Made by a program: the position numbers and the translations under genes. From JALRLA01 sp046047755 (GTDB taxonomy: Bacteria; Bacteroidota; Bacteroidia; NS11-12g; UBA955), in assembly GCA_046047755.1 (NCBI GenBank), contig JBJOHK010000071.1, positions 1 to 15,858 of the forward strand: a stretch of 15,858 bases of DNA, written 5' to 3'. Within the stretch, counting starts at the first letter, position 1. The number at the start of each line of letters is the position of its first letter. The notes below the pieces were generated by a model. The model worked only from the letters and a program-made list of their open reading frames with translations. It did no database searches and had not been told where the DNA came from. Shown here one piece after another: positions 15,309-15,858 of the stretch.

Positions 15309-15707
15309 ATGAGAAACCTAATCCTTTATCTCTTCGCCGTCCTGTTGTTATTCGGCTGTAAAAAAGAAACAGCCCCCCTCAGCATGGAAGGCAAATGGCT
15401 GTGGTCGCCAACTTCGAGCAAAACTGAAGCCAATACCATGTATGAATTTCGAGACGGCATTCGCTATACCTACTACTGCGATGACCCCGGGGGTTGCGAT
15501 GCCGCGTATTGGAACTCGCTGACCCCTGCTGATGCCCTACCGAGCACCAATACCTATGTTTTCAAAAACGATAGCTTGAACCTTGATTTGGGTTTTGGAA
15601 ACACATTGATCACCCCTGTTACATTCAGCTGCAACGGGGCCAAAGTCACCTTTGAATCAAACGGAACCGTCTTGTACAACCTGAATCTGGATTGCCCAGA
15701 GAAGTAA
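15309..15707 (+). CDS. Small lipoprotein of unknown function, lipocalin-like look
   Basis: This is a 132-residue protein I cannot assign to a named family. A short basic N-terminus and hydrophobic stretch end in the lipobox LFGC (Cys17), followed by KKE, so it should be lipid-anchored. The mature part begins with MEGKWLWSP and continues as alternating beta-type segments (MYEFRDG, NTYVFKNDSLNLDL, TFSCNGAKVTFES), the pattern seen in Bacteroidota lipocalin-like small lipoproteins. Four further cysteines (57, 63, 108, 129) could form two disulfides. The ATG at 15309 is chosen because the lipoprotein signal begins exactly there; an in-frame ATG at 15207 would lie inside dnaB and bury the signal. 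It follows dnaB by 43 bases and is closed by a strong terminator, so it may be co-transcribed with dnaB, but no functional link is implied. Confidence 0.85.
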   Translation: MRNLILYLFAVLLLFGCKKETAPLSMEGKWLWSPTSSKTEANTMYEFRDGIRYTYYCDDPGGCDAAYWNSLTPADALPSTNTYVFKNDSLNLDLGFGNTLITPVTFSCNGAKVTFESNGTVLYNLNLDCPEK

Positions 15708-15720
15708 GAAGGATTTAATA

Positions 15721-15751
15721 AAAAAAGGCGCCCCAGGGGGGCGCCTTTTTT
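15721..15751. terminator. Strong bidirectional rho-independent terminator
   Basis: AAAAAAGGCGCCCC (15721-15734) and GGGGCGCCTTTTTT (15738-15751) form a perfect 14-bp stem around a three-base AGG loop, with an 8-bp GC core flanked by A6 and T6. It works in both directions: for the lipoprotein gene ending at 15707 (plus) and for the convergent gene ending at 15769 (minus). Confidence 0.93.
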
Positions 15752-15768
15752 ATGCGTTCTATTTGGAA

Positions 15769-15858
15769 TTACTGATCACTGGTCTTGGGCAATTTTACCC
15801 CAAAGACCATTTCTTCCCCGCCGCTTGTTAAGCCTTCCAATACGATGGCTCCTTGCAG
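15769..15858 (-). CDS. 3' end of an unidentified minus-strand gene
   Basis: Entering from the right edge, the minus strand reads 29 codons (beginning LQGAIVLEGLTSGGEEMVFG and ending KLPKTSDQ) and stops with TAA at 15771-15769. The stop lies 17 bases before the bidirectional terminator, as expected for a real gene end. The fragment is too short to recognise a family. The start and most of the gene lie outside the window. Confidence 0.65.
   Translation of the reverse strand: MQGAIVLEGLTSGGEEMVFGVKLPKTSDQ

Overview
The window looks like a piece of core chromosome from a member of the Bacteroidota, most likely a Flavobacteriales-like lineage. The basis is: ClpC, MetG, DnaB and L34 with Bacteroidota-style sequences; a MetG with the KISTS variant of KMSKS plus a C-terminal tRNA-binding domain; a DUF4175 coiled-coil protein of the Bacteroidota type; a lipoprotein version of the Omp85 family (TamL type); and promoter-like TAnnTTTG boxes, the -7 element of Bacteroidota sigma factors. 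I see no tRNA, rRNA, CRISPR array, insertion sequence or phage gene.

Layout. Positions 1-71 hold the 5' end of rpmH (L34) on the minus strand, with its promoter behind it. A small two-helix membrane protein (162-698, plus) faces a minus-strand operon that reads from 7268 down to 741: SpoU/TrmH-family RNA 2'-O-methyltransferase, DUF4175 protein, DCC-family (DUF393) thiol protein, and metG. The first three genes overlap by 4 and 1 bases, and metG follows after 14 bases. Diverging from the methyltransferase, with start codons inside one another's coding sequence, is a plus-strand envelope cluster (7262-10946): TamL-type Omp85 lipoprotein, M48 lipoprotein metalloprotease, and NlpC/P60 peptidoglycan hydrolase. 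It converges on clpC (minus), and the two 3' ends overlap by 14 bp. clpC and dnaB diverge from a 193-bp intergenic region. After dnaB come a small lipoprotein gene, a strong bidirectional terminator, and the last 29 codons of an unidentified minus-strand gene.

How the genes work together. There are two themes. One is housekeeping information processing: ribosomal protein, methionyl-tRNA synthetase, RNA methyltransferase, replicative helicase and ClpC unfoldase. The other is cell-envelope biogenesis: the TamL barrel, an M48 protease of the general BepA type, a peptidoglycan endopeptidase and the DUF4175 inner-membrane coiled-coil protein.

I did not find a clearly new defence, mobile or biosynthetic system. 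The best leads are the TamL/M48/NlpC-P60 cluster as a possible outer-membrane assembly and quality-control unit, the uncharacterised DUF4175-DCC pair, and a repeated arrangement in which TAnnTTTG boxes sit only 4-8 bases from start codons, suggesting leaderless or near-leaderless mRNAs.
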